A program made the translations under genes and the position numbers. A model generated the notes under the pieces. The model made no database searches and was not told the origin of the DNA. It saw only the letters and a program-made list of their open reading frames with translations. From NCBI RefSeq assembly GCF_017254865.1, contig NZ_JAFKCV010000007.1, positions 1 to 64,000 of the forward strand: a DNA stretch of 64,000 nucleotides, written 5' to 3'. This DNA is from Bowmanella dokdonensis (GTDB taxonomy: Bacteria; Pseudomonadota; Gammaproteobacteria; Enterobacterales; Alteromonadaceae). Shown here in pieces: positions 41,747-49,926 of this stretch; within the stretch, counting starts at the first letter, position 1; every line of letters begins with the position of its first letter.

Positions 41747-41890
41747 GTGAAACTTGCTTTTCCCTCGTCGCCTGCCTTCCCGAATTGTCCGCAATTATGG
41801 GCTCTGCCATTGATATCGCTTACCGGCCTGATTGCCAGATCTGTTTTTGCATCTTTTGTGCAGGAGGTGGCAAATGCAACTGGCCGTTAA
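41747..41890 (+). CDS. Candidate 47-codon leader ORF
   Basis: A GTG at 41747 has AGGAG nine bases upstream and opens 47 codons (MKLAFPSSPAFPNCPQLWAL and on) with a hydrophobic middle (LWALPLISLTGLIARSVFASF). The frame overlaps the start of the next gene (41874) by 17 bases, so translation of the two may be coupled. It could be a small membrane peptide, a leader, or chance. Too short for family assignment. Confidence 0.4.
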   Translation: MKLAFPSSPAFPNCPQLWALPLISLTGLIARSVFASFVQEVANATGR

Positions 41891-42383
41891 TGAACTAAAG
41901 ATCCGGGCCAAACTGCTGTTAAAAGCACTCAGGTCGGGTCACAGGCCAGACTGGCTGAGCGGCTCGCAGAGCCTTCGCGACGAGTGGCAACTGAAGGATT
42001 GCCAGACGCTGCTGGCCCAGAAGAGTGGCTTTCGCGACTGGCATCATGCCCGGCTTATTCTCAGTGGCGAAGCGACCAGGGACGTGAGCCCGGACTTTGG
42101 TGAACTCTGGTATGCGCGCGCCTGTGGTGTTCTGATTAACCAGTGGTTTGCCGATTATGCCCCGGCGAGGCAGGCCCTGCTGGCCGAAGGGGGAAGCTGC
42201 CTGTTGCCCTACAAACGGCAGTTTGTAGTGGCCGCGCCTTTGTACACTGAGCTGCTGGGGTTGTCTGAGCAAACCCTGGCCTGGCATTCCCTGAACCATG
42301 ATCTTATCGACGGCTATGGGACTCCGGCCTGGGATCTGTTGGCCCTGGCTTGTCTGTGCCATAAACTGGATAGTCTGAAATAA
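41874..42383 (+). CDS. Conserved hypothetical protein
   Basis: 169 residues from an ATG with a strong CAGGAGGT site. The N-terminal about 55 residues (ELKIRAKLLLKALRSG, DCQTLLAQKSGFRDWHHAR) look like a helical module found at the front of several small bacterial proteins, with the GFRDWHHAR phrase reminiscent of 'Gf-sWH' motifs. The rest (SCLLPYKRQFVVAAPLYTELLG, HSLNHDLIDGYGTPAW) has no family I know. Possibly co-transcribed with the small ORF upstream; a GC hairpin (42389) separates it from the next gene. Confidence 0.6.
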   Translation: MQLAVNELKIRAKLLLKALRSGHRPDWLSGSQSLRDEWQLKDCQTLLAQKSGFRDWHHARLILSGEATRDVSPDFGELWYARACGVLINQWFADYAPARQALLAEGGSCLLPYKRQFVVAAPLYTELLGLSEQTLAWHSLNHDLIDGYGTPAWDLLALACLCHKLDSLK

Positions 42384-42388
42384 CCCAG

Positions 42389-42411
42389 GGGCAGCGGTAT
42401 GGCCGCTGCCC
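42389..42411 (+). other. GC-rich intergenic hairpin
   Basis: GGGCAGCGG-TATGG-CCGCTGCCC, a perfect nine-pair stem between two same-strand genes, six bases after the stop of the first and 24 before the ATG of the second. There is no T-run. It may be a processing or attenuating structure that sets the ratio of the two products. Confidence 0.45.
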
Positions 42412-42434
42412 TGACCAACCCGCATCAGGTCCCT

Positions 42435-42788
42435 ATGAACAAAACCATCAAGAAGCTGGATGACAATGTGGTCAAGGCATTGACTCTGGTCTGCGAAGAC
42501 GCCAAAAGCTGGGCGCCGGGTTTCCTCTGGCTGACCCATACGGCCAGTTATGATCGTTTCCCCGGTTCGCTGGTGGTGACCTGTGTATTTGCCACCCAGA
42601 TTCAACTGCAGGCAGCGTTCGATGACGAACTGGATAAGCGATTGCGTCGCGAAGTTCAGGGAAGGCTGTTGCGGGCCGGTATCCGGTTAAAAGACATTCG
42701 TCGTAATGTGCGCCTGGACAGCGAAGAAGCCTGCCAGGCACAGGATGACGGTAACTGGCAAAAGCGCTTGCAGCGCTTTGCCGGATAG
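42435..42788 (+). CDS. Small conserved gammaproteobacterial protein
   Basis: 117 residues. The sequence KALTLVCEDAKSWAPGFLWL, THTASYDRFPGSLVVTCVF matches a small widespread family that is often labelled 'Fis family regulator' in databases without a Fis helix-turn-helix; I see no HTH in it. Function unknown. An ATG at 42435 fits the family start and has CAGGT upstream. Ends at a strong terminator. Confidence 0.65.
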   Translation: MNKTIKKLDDNVVKALTLVCEDAKSWAPGFLWLTHTASYDRFPGSLVVTCVFATQIQLQAAFDDELDKRLRREVQGRLLRAGIRLKDIRRNVRLDSEEACQAQDDGNWQKRLQRFAG

Positions 42789-42807
42789 CCACAGTGAGGA
42801 TCGGGAG

Positions 42808-42850
42808 GACCGGTCCGGGAGCATGCCATCACCGGACCGGTCGGTTTTTT
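42808..42850 (+). terminator. Intrinsic terminator
   Basis: GACCGGTCCGG / CCGGACCGGTC, a perfect 11-pair stem with a 13-base loop, followed by GGTTTTTT. On the other strand it also lies just beyond the pectinacetylesterase stop, so it may serve both convergent genes. Confidence 0.8.
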
Positions 42851-42856
42851 ATCCCA

Positions 42857-44134
42857 TTAACGTCGGTAGCTTAGGCTCATCTCCTGAAAACGCCTGGCAT
42901 TGACGAATCGGTCCAGCCAGTCGGTAAAGGCCACACCTTGGGCACTGTCCTGCTGATAAAAGGGATGGGGGAGTTCTTCGGTGGCATAGGTGTCTGTGAG
43001 GACCGTATGGACAGTGCCTGCTCCGATATAGTACTGGTAGTTGTGTGTAGTGGCTGACAGGTAGGTCAGCGATAATTCCATTCTCAGGTTCCATTCCCAG
43101 AAATACAAAAAGTCAGTGGGCTGCAGGCCCCAACTGAAGGGATCCATATTCCCCCTGTCCAACTGGTGCATGATTTTCAGGAACTGTACCTGCACTGCGT
43201 CCCGGGCCGTGCTGTATTGAGCAAACCTGTGCTCGGGATAGGCCCTGCGCAACAGATCGAAGATCTCTACGTTCAGACCCAGGGCGGAATAAGTGCCCAG
43301 GCGATTCAGGAAAAGGGGTGCCAGGCTGTGTTCCAGATTCCAGGCCTTGCCCAGCGAAAACACGTTTTGGATGAAGCCATGGGTTACCACGGCGGCCGAG
43401 GCATCTGCCAGCAAAGCGGCGCGACTATGGGGAAAGATCTGCTCCAGGTAAGGAAAATTGAGGGTAGCCCCATAGCCTCCGGCACTGGAACCGGTCACCA
43501 GCAGTTTCTCGACATTGTCGTTGTCCAGGGCGAAATGTCCTTTCAGCCACTCCCTGACCGCCAGGAAGTTGTCAAAGCCCCTGTGTCTGACCAGGACAGG
43601 GGCACCGGGTGTGCCGGTGATGCTGCCGTCCTGGTCTGTATAAGGCACGTCATTGGAGCCTACATGGATATCCCCGGTGCAATAGGGGATAAATACCTGG
43701 CTCCAGTTTCTGAAGGGGTTGTCCGGGTTGTCATGGTCAAACACTCCGCCCGCTCCGACGGGGGTGTTTTCTATGGCCATGGAGGGGTTGTAGGCGGGCC
43801 TGGCCCCTGGTACATCTGACAACGCCAAGGAGGCCACGCAACCGGCATCTTCCCAGCATGAGCCCCCGCCATTGAAGAAGATCAGCAGGTTGTCGCTGGT
43901 GCCCTGCTTGAAATAAAAGCGAAAGCTGTTATCCATCGGCGTACCCTCAACCGGATCCATAACAGTCTCCAGGGCGCAGGCGGGCTCTATGACTCTGCTG
44001 CGGCCGTCCTCCTCGGTGATAGTCAACTGGGGAGCCACCTGAATGGTTTGCCACTGAGGCGCTTGTTGAGCTTGTACCTTGGCGGCCCCGCAAAGGGGGA
44101 GTAACAGTGCGATGTATAAGTGTGGAAGTTTCAT
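42857..44134 (-). CDS. Secreted pectinacetylesterase/Notum-like esterase
   Basis: 425 residues with a signal peptide (YIALLLPLCGAAKVQAQ). Family motifs: LLIFFNGGGSCWEDAGC (oxyanion loop, Cys pair), IPYCTGDIHVGSND, and the nucleophile elbow TGSSAGGYGA near residue 214. The late HTVLTDTYATEE holds the probable His. The closest named groups are plant pectinacetylesterases and animal Notum; bacterial members cut ester groups from unknown polymers. AAGGAAA precedes the ATG. Monocistronic. Confidence 0.8.
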   Translation of the reverse strand: MKLPHLYIALLLPLCGAAKVQAQQAPQWQTIQVAPQLTITEEDGRSRVIEPACALETVMDPVEGTPMDNSFRFYFKQGTSDNLLIFFNGGGSCWEDAGCVASLALSDVPGARPAYNPSMAIENTPVGAGGVFDHDNPDNPFRNWSQVFIPYCTGDIHVGSNDVPYTDQDGSITGTPGAPVLVRHRGFDNFLAVREWLKGHFALDNDNVEKLLVTGSSAGGYGATLNFPYLEQIFPHSRAALLADASAAVVTHGFIQNVFSLGKAWNLEHSLAPLFLNRLGTYSALGLNVEIFDLLRRAYPEHRFAQYSTARDAVQVQFLKIMHQLDRGNMDPFSWGLQPTDFLYFWEWNLRMELSLTYLSATTHNYQYYIGAGTVHTVLTDTYATEELPHPFYQQDSAQGVAFTDWLDRFVNARRFQEMSLSYRR

Positions 44135-44339
44135 TGTGTCTTTCCTTGTTAAATGAGGCGTGTGGGTTCAAATCCTTGGATTTGCTCTCAGCCTTGGGAC
44201 TTCCTGGTTCTTCCTTGAAACCGAAAATCGGCCTGGGAAAACCATCCCAATGCCTGCACTGACATGGTGTATGTCAGGGCCTAAATACAATAGCCTGAAA
44301 CAGGGGGGACTGAAACCAGGGGCGAGCAAACAAATCACC

Positions 44340-44677
44340 AGGGCTTGTTTATCTTTCATATTGACGCTCTGCTGGAGGCCATTTTTTTGCCCAGCAAGGA
44401 AGAAGGAGTGCAATTTAGTGGGCCTAAATAAGCGACTGATAAAGCTGCTGGACGGAAAAAATGCCCGGAGCATTTTCTTACAGCTTGGCTGGCCGCTTGT
44501 CGGCGAGTATCAGGGATGATACGAGTTAAAATGGCCCCAGCCCGAAGGATTGAGGCTAAAAATCCCTCACTCCGCGTTGCTCCCAACTTGTTTAGATGGC
44601 TAAACGGCGTTACTCGCGCCTTGATTGAGTGGTTTTTAGCTCTCAATAGAGGCCAATATGAAAGATAAACACGCCCC
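44340..44677. mobile_element. MITE-like element, long form (about 338 bp)
   Basis: Terminal inverted repeats of 24 bp: left AGGGCTTGTTTATCTTTC (44340) and right GATAAACACGCCCC (44677), differing by two bases in the outer positions. The right part (GCTCCCAACTTGTTTAGATG, GCGTTACTCGCGCCTTGATT) is shared with the element at 46632-46810. The interior between about 44376 and 44533 is absent there and is itself bounded by an imperfect inverted repeat (GCTGGAGGCCATTTT / AAAATGGCCCCAGC). No transposase frame is inside. This fills the gap between the esterase and zinc-ribbon genes. Confidence 0.7.
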
Positions 44678-44685
44678 AGGGCCGG

Positions 44686-45072
44686 TCAGTCGCCACCCAG
44701 CAGTTTTCTCAGCTTTTGTTCTGCCAACTCAGCCGGGGTCAGGGTTTTGTCCTGTTGGCCAGGCTCGGTTGGGACAGGCTCCTCATCGCCAAACAATGCA
44801 GCCAGCCTGGCTTTGGCGGCCTGTGACTTATCCTGATATCCGCCGCCATAGGCGTTGGAACGGGGCTTAAAGTAGTCGCAGAAGTTGGCTTTTTCTTTGT
44901 CAGTGGGCGGTTCGGCGCGTTGCTCAGTGCAATGGCGTCCGTCGAACTCTGTGCAGAGCTTGCACACATGCTGGTCGGCCCCGCAGTGAACGCACGCTTC
45001 CCGTCTGGACATGGGAAGGATCAGATCCTTCAGCGTTTCGCCGCAGTGCCAGCAGACTATTTGTTCACCCAT
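44686..45072 (-). CDS. Small zinc-ribbon protein
   Basis: 128 residues. Two Cys pairs near the start (CWHCGE and CVHCGAD), then CKLCTEFDGRHC and a Cys in NFCDYF, make two zinc-ribbon-like modules. The C-terminal half is charged (AAKARLAALFGDEEP, TPAELAEQKLRKLLGGD). It looks like a nucleic-acid or protein adaptor of unknown role, conserved in gammaproteobacteria. The ATG at 45072 has GGGGAG upstream; eight further codons to 45096 are not needed. Confidence 0.7.
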   Translation of the reverse strand: MGEQIVCWHCGETLKDLILPMSRREACVHCGADQHVCKLCTEFDGRHCTEQRAEPPTDKEKANFCDYFKPRSNAYGGGYQDKSQAAKARLAALFGDEEPVPTEPGQQDKTLTPAELAEQKLRKLLGGD

Positions 45073-45211
45073 AGTATTCTCCCCGTTAGGCGTCATGCTA
45101 CCAGCATAGCAAGGTAAAGGTCACAGACGCAGACGTTTGTGCGATGGCCGCCGCCGGTATTGCCAACCCTGCTTTGATGCTCAAGTACTGGCTAGCCACT
45201 TTGTCGTCGGG

Positions 45212-45649
45212 TTATTGGCTGAGAGTATGGCGGATAAAGCGGCACATACCTTTGCCAAGAGGTTCGCCGTTTCGTTCCAGATAGCCGTAGCGCCTGTAAA
45301 AGCCTTCTTTGCCCCTGGCTGCGAACAGTCCTACTGTGGCACCTGGTTTAGCGGTCTTGGCCAGATAACTTTCTATGCTATCCATCAGCCTGCTTGCGAT
45401 GCCCTGGCCCTGATACTTCGGGTCGACGACCACGTCCTGAACATAAAAGTACAGGTATCCATCGCCCACTACTCTGGCCATGCCGATTAGACGCACGCCC
45501 TCACGGATCACCACATGATAGAGGGAGTGCTCGAGGCTGGATTTGGCCAGTACCAGGTCAAGGCTGCCCCAGCCAACCTTTTCTCTGAGACTGTTGAACT
45601 CGGCTGCATCAGGAGCTTTCTCGTCAATCTTGTATGGAAGTTGCGACAT
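45212..45649 (-). CDS. GNAT-family N-acetyltransferase
   Basis: About 145 residues with the GNAT core: VVIREGVRLIGMARVVGD, VQDVVVDPKYQGQGIASRLM (motif A with Q/R-x-x-G-x-G/A) and FAARGKEGFYRRYGY (motif B). It would transfer acetyl from acetyl-CoA to an amine; substrate unknown. ATG at 45649 fits the family; a GTG at 45661 is in frame. It lies 20 bp past the LysR gene on the same strand, so the two may form one unit. Confidence 0.85.
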   Translation of the reverse strand: MSQLPYKIDEKAPDAAEFNSLREKVGWGSLDLVLAKSSLEHSLYHVVIREGVRLIGMARVVGDGYLYFYVQDVVVDPKYQGQGIASRLMDSIESYLAKTAKPGATVGLFAARGKEGFYRRYGYLERNGEPLGKGMCRFIRHTLSQ

Positions 45650-45669
45650 ATTCCTGTCCACAAATCGGA

Positions 45670-46602
45670 TTAATTATTAAGGTTCCCGGACAATCCAACT
45701 GTGCCGGATTTGGGTGATGAGCTGAGTGATTCGGCCAGAAAATCAAATACCAGTTTAAGACGCTTACTGGTGTGCAGCTCTCTGTGCACCACCAGCCACA
45801 GTTCCACCTCAAAGGCGGCAAAATCTGCCAGCACTCTTTCCACCAATGGCTCGGCATCGCCGATATCCTGGGTCATAAAGCCGATACCGACTCCGGCCTT
45901 GACCAGTTCCCACTGCACCAGGTGGTTGGCGATGGTGACGGGAAAATTCTTCTGCGTCAGGTTGAAGCCGCGCTTATTCAACTCGTCCTGAATGACGCTG
46001 GTATGGTCGAAGCAGAGAAAATCGGCGCCATTAAAATCTGCCGGGCAGCTGCGTTTGCTAAGCCGGCTCAGATAGCTGGTGGCGCCATACAGATGGGCGC
46101 GCAGGTCCTGCAGCTTGCGGGTGATCAGCTCCGGCTGGGTGGGACGATAGGCTCGGATGGCGATATCCGCTTCACGGCGGATCAGGTCGCTGCTGTCGTT
46201 GGTGGCAATCAGTTCGATTTCGATACCGGGGGCCTGCTGGCGGAGCCTGGCCAGAATAGGTGGCAGTACGAAGGCGGCGGTGGCCTCGGAAGCGCTGATA
46301 CTGACCTTTCCGGCCACCGTCTGGGTGTGACCTGTGGCGGCCAGGGAGAAACGGTTGGCTGCATCGGCCATGCCTTTAACATATTCAAGCAGGTCGACGC
46401 CGCTGGGTGTCAGGGTCAGGCCCCGGGCCGAACGTTCAAACAGGGTCACCCCCAGCTCGTTTTCCAGCGCGCAGACCTGCCTGCCCAGAGTCGGCTGGGT
46501 CATATCCAGGGCACGGGCGGCAGCCGAAAATGAGCCCTCCTCGGCAGTGACCAAAAAGGCACGGGCCCGGTTCCAGTCAAAATTGATGGATCGCCAGCTC
46601 AT
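45670..46602 (-). CDS. LysR-family regulator
   Basis: 310 residues. The N-terminal HTH (ARAFLVTAEEGSFSAAARAL, MTQPTLGRQVCALENELG) is of the LysR type; the effector domain follows (VAGKVSISASEATAAFVLPP) and ends in LKLVFDFLAESLSS. The downstream GNAT gene is its nearest partner. The MITE at 46632 sits right upstream of its start and may carry or disturb its promoter. Confidence 0.85.
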   Translation of the reverse strand: MSWRSINFDWNRARAFLVTAEEGSFSAAARALDMTQPTLGRQVCALENELGVTLFERSARGLTLTPSGVDLLEYVKGMADAANRFSLAATGHTQTVAGKVSISASEATAAFVLPPILARLRQQAPGIEIELIATNDSSDLIRREADIAIRAYRPTQPELITRKLQDLRAHLYGATSYLSRLSKRSCPADFNGADFLCFDHTSVIQDELNKRGFNLTQKNFPVTIANHLVQWELVKAGVGIGFMTQDIGDAEPLVERVLADFAAFEVELWLVVHRELHTSKRLKLVFDFLAESLSSSPKSGTVGLSGNLNN

Positions 46603-46631
46603 AAATATCCGTATAGCTGAGGTACATTCTT

Positions 46632-46810
46632 AGGGCGTGTTTATCTCTCATATTGACGCTATGCTGGACCCAGCCCGAAGGGTTGAGGCTACAAACCCCT
46701 CACTCATCGTTGCTCCCAACTTGTTTAGATGGCTAAACGGCATTACTCGCGCCTTGATTGAGGGGTTTTTAGCTCTCAACAGAGGCCAATATGAGGGTTA
46801 AACACGCCCT
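46632..46810. mobile_element. MITE-like element, short form (179 bp)
   Basis: Ends AGGGCGTGTTTATCTCTCAT (46632) and CAATATGAGGGTTAAACACG ... CCCT (46810) form inverted repeats of about 24 bp. The interior matches the right part of the element at 44340-44677 over about 130 bp but lacks its 155-bp centre. No clear target duplication can be seen. It separates the LysR and methyltransferase promoters. Confidence 0.75.
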
Positions 46811-46872
46811 GGCCATTCTAACTAATTTTTTGCATGGCTATGATGGTTTTTATTTCACCGAAGGAGTTTGAA

Positions 46873-47496
46873 ATGCAGGAAAGCGCCAGATTCTGGGACA
46901 AAAATGCGCAACGCTATGCCAGGAGCCCCATTGCCGATATGCCCTCCTACGAGCATAAGCTTGAGATGACACGTCGGTATTTTCGCCCTGACACCCGGAT
47001 ACTGGAACTGGGCTGCGGCACCGGCTCCACGGCCCTGCTGCATGCCCCCCATGTGAAGGATATCCTGGCCACCGATATTTCAGAGGAGATGCTGGCGATT
47101 GCCAGGCAAAAAGCCAGGGATCAGGGGATAGATAACATTCGTTTCGAAAAGGCGGAGGTGTTGCAGGTGCAGCCACCTGAACCCCTGGATATGGTGATGG
47201 CCATGAGCCTGTTGCACTTGCTGGCCGACAAGGATGCCTTGATTACCAAGGTGTATGGCTGGTTGAAACCGGGTGGCCTGTTTGTGACCAGTACGGTCTG
47301 TCTGGCCGACAGCAACTGGAAATATATCAGGTATATCGCGCCTCTGGCCCGGCGGTTGGGTCTGATGCCCCTGCTCAGGATCTTCTCCGAGGAGGAACTC
47401 AAACAGAGCATGATCCGAGCAGGTTTTGATATTGATTATGCCTGGAAACCGCACAAGGGCATGGCGGTGTTCCTGGTGGGGAAAAAACCGGAATAG
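46873..47496 (+). CDS. SAM-dependent methyltransferase (class I)
   Basis: 207 residues. Motif I is ILELGCGTGSTALLH (SAM binding), followed by ILATDISEEMLAIARQKA (acidic loop end), FEKAEVLQV and LDMVMAMSLLHLL. It resembles small-molecule O-/C-methyltransferases of the UbiE-like set; the lipid-like tail region (YIRYIAPLARRLGLMP) hints at a hydrophobic substrate. AAGGAG lies eight bases before the ATG at 46873. Next to the TonB receptor on the same strand, but with a gap of 157 bp, so co-transcription is uncertain. Confidence 0.85.
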   Translation: MQESARFWDKNAQRYARSPIADMPSYEHKLEMTRRYFRPDTRILELGCGTGSTALLHAPHVKDILATDISEEMLAIARQKARDQGIDNIRFEKAEVLQVQPPEPLDMVMAMSLLHLLADKDALITKVYGWLKPGGLFVTSTVCLADSNWKYIRYIAPLARRLGLMPLLRIFSEEELKQSMIRAGFDIDYAWKPHKGMAVFLVGKKPE

Positions 47497-47653
47497 GCCG
47501 CCCTTGCCTGAATCACGCAAAGCAGTCGTGAGGGGCTCTGGACCCTTGTGAGCTAATTTGTCCTGTCAAACTGACTGCTTTTGTCCTGTTCGCTTCCTTA
47601 ACAACTTGTTATCAATTAACCAACCACAGAATAACAAGCAACAAGAGGCGAAG

Positions 47654-49924
47654 ATGTTGAGGTGTCAATTTGCGAAAGCTTCCGCCGGCAGGTGGCGCTT
47701 TTCATACAGCCGGCTGAATCTGGTACTGCTGTCGGCCCTGAGTTGCGCCGCGGTGGCGCAGCAGGAAGCGTCCGGTGGAACCAAAGCCGAACGCAGTGTG
47801 GAGGTGATAAAAGTCACCGCTACACGGCAGACCGAAAACCTGCAGGACGTTCCTATCGCCATCACGGCCTTGTCGGCCAATGAGCTGGCCAAATTGCAGG
47901 TGCAGGATCTCGGCGACCTGAAGTCTCATGTGCCCAACCTGACCCTTCACTCCGGCGATGCCTCCAATGCGGTGATCTACATTCGCGGCGTCGGACAGAT
48001 AGATTCCATCTCTTTTAACGATCCCGGTGTGGGGGTCTATCTGGACGATGTCTATATGGGGCGGGTGCAGGGCTCGTTTCTGGATGTGGTGGATCCGCAG
48101 CAGATTGAGGTATTGCGGGGCCCCCAGGGCACTCTCTATGGTCGTAATACCATAGGCGGTGCGGTGAAATTTACCAGTGCCAAACCCACAGCCGAGACAC
48201 AGGGATATGTGGATGCAGGATTGGGCAACTATGGATATCGCAGCCTCAAGGGCACGCTCAGCGGCGCGGTGGCGGGGGATAGTCTGCTGGGTCGCCTGTC
48301 GGTGGCCAGGCAGCAACGTGATGGTTATGCCACTAACCTTGCCGACGGGTCTGAGGACTATGACAAGGATACGTTCGCCTGGCGTGGCAGCCTGCTGTAC
48401 GAGCCGGGAGAGGCGTTTTCCGCCTATCTGGTGCTGGACGGCTCCCGTAACCATCCGGATGCATCCCGAACGCCCCACCGTGAGACACCCATATACTCGG
48501 TCTCGCAAGGTGCATTTCGTCCGGCCCGGGACGATCCCTTCGAGGTCAATGTGACCTACAATGACCTGGAACGGCTTGATACCGAAGGGGTGGCGCTGAC
48601 CCTGAGCTACCAGGTGGGCGACTCCACCTTGAAGTCCATCAGTTCCTACCGGGAAATGGAATACCGCACGCACCTGGATCTGGACGCCAGTCCGGACGAA
48701 TCTTTCGGCATCTATAATTTTGAGGACCAGAGTCAGTTCAGTCAGGAGCTGCAGTGGCTGTACCGGGCCGAAGGGTTTTCCCTGGTATCCGGACTCTACT
48801 ATTTTGACGAGGACGACTGGAGCTTCGGTGGCGCCATCGCACCGGCGTTTTTTGTCCCGCTGGCGGCCGACGTGTTTTTCCCCTATCCCATCATCAATGC
48901 CGGCGAACGGGTGCAGGACAACCGCAGCAGCGCTGCTTACCTGAATCTGACCTATGCCTTGTCCGAACGGCTGAATCTGACCCTTGGGGCGCGCTACACC
49001 CGCGAACAGAAAGAGGTGGTCAACCGCGGGGAGGAATTCTTCGGCACCGGCATCACCACCGCCGAGCAGATGGAAGCGGTGTTCGGCACCGGGGTAGGGT
49101 ACGGCCAGACAGGTTACCAAGCGTCCGAAAAATGGAATGCCTTTACTCCCAAACTGGTACTGGATTACCAGTACTCGGATTCCACCTTATGGTATGCCAG
49201 CGCCAGCAAAGGCTTTAAGAGCGGCGGTTTCAATGGTCGTCTGACGTCCTTTGCTCAGCCTTTTGACCCTGAAACCCTGTGGAGCTACGAAATCGGCAGC
49301 AAGTCCATGCTGATGGGCAATGACGTGCGCCTCAACTCCGCCCTGTTTTATAACGATTATCAGAACTTCCAGCTCAGCCGCTTTTCCATCGATCCGGACA
49401 CCGGTGCCTTCTTGTCGCTGTTTGAGAACGCCGGTGAGGCCAGCATCTACGGTGCAGAACTGGAGCTGGATGCGGTGTTGAGCGACAGCCTCGAGCTGAG
49501 TGTCAACCTGGGTTATCTGGGCGGGGGTTACGATGAGCTAATCGGAGATTTTGAGCAGGAAATCAGTGACCAGCGTGAACTGGTCAATGCGCCCAGATGG
49601 ACTGGGCGGGCCGATCTGGAATACTTTTTCGAACTGGAGAATGGCGGCTCCCTGTCGCTGCGGGGCGGGCTGTCTTTTCGTAGCAAGACGTACCTGACGG
49701 TGAGCAGCAGCGAAGTGCTTGCCCAGGGAGGGTACGGTCTGCTCGATCTGGCGTTGCACTACGAAACCCTGGATGGGGACTGGCTGGTCAGCCTGTACGG
49801 CAAGAATCTGACCGACAGGCTTTACCGCGAACACGGCTTCGACTTATCTGCCTCTCCCGGCGTGCAACTGGGTTATTACGGTGCACCGCGCACCTTTGGT
49901 GTCAACGTCAAATACAGGTTCTAA
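47654..49924 (+). CDS. TonB-dependent outer-membrane receptor
   Basis: 756 residues, usual size. A signal peptide (LNLVLLSALSCAAVAQQ) is followed by a short TonB box region (VEVIKVTATR), the plug (about 50-170: DVPIAITALSANELAKLQVQ, AVIYIRGVGQIDS, EVLRGPQGTLYGRNTIGGAV) and the 22-strand barrel ending in FGVNVKYRF with a terminal Phe. Belongs to the broad marine receptor group for non-iron substrates. The two genes downstream encode an HSL-type and a secreted lipase-like hydrolase with overlapping spacing, so an ester or lipid-derived ligand is likely. AAGAGG precedes the ATG. Confidence 0.9.
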   Translation: MLRCQFAKASAGRWRFSYSRLNLVLLSALSCAAVAQQEASGGTKAERSVEVIKVTATRQTENLQDVPIAITALSANELAKLQVQDLGDLKSHVPNLTLHSGDASNAVIYIRGVGQIDSISFNDPGVGVYLDDVYMGRVQGSFLDVVDPQQIEVLRGPQGTLYGRNTIGGAVKFTSAKPTAETQGYVDAGLGNYGYRSLKGTLSGAVAGDSLLGRLSVARQQRDGYATNLADGSEDYDKDTFAWRGSLLYEPGEAFSAYLVLDGSRNHPDASRTPHRETPIYSVSQGAFRPARDDPFEVNVTYNDLERLDTEGVALTLSYQVGDSTLKSISSYREMEYRTHLDLDASPDESFGIYNFEDQSQFSQELQWLYRAEGFSLVSGLYYFDEDDWSFGGAIAPAFFVPLAADVFFPYPIINAGERVQDNRSSAAYLNLTYALSERLNLTLGARYTREQKEVVNRGEEFFGTGITTAEQMEAVFGTGVGYGQTGYQASEKWNAFTPKLVLDYQYSDSTLWYASASKGFKSGGFNGRLTSFAQPFDPETLWSYEIGSKSMLMGNDVRLNSALFYNDYQNFQLSRFSIDPDTGAFLSLFENAGEASIYGAELELDAVLSDSLELSVNLGYLGGGYDELIGDFEQEISDQRELVNAPRWTGRADLEYFFELENGGSLSLRGGLSFRSKTYLTVSSSEVLAQGGYGLLDLALHYETLDGDWLVSLYGKNLTDRLYREHGFDLSASPGVQLGYYGAPRTFGVNVKYRF

Positions 49925-49926
49925 TC

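Noticed and set aside
44163-44190. GTGGGTTCAAATCC, resembling a tRNA T-arm
   Set aside because: The following bases do not pair with GTGGG as a T-stem should, and no anticodon arm or acceptor stem fits upstream. The local fold is instead a CAAATCC/GGATTTG hairpin.
47702-49120. Long minus-strand open frame (472 codons) inside the TonB receptor gene
   Set aside because: It is the antisense shadow of a clear TonB-dependent receptor, has no recognisable motif, and no ribosome site.
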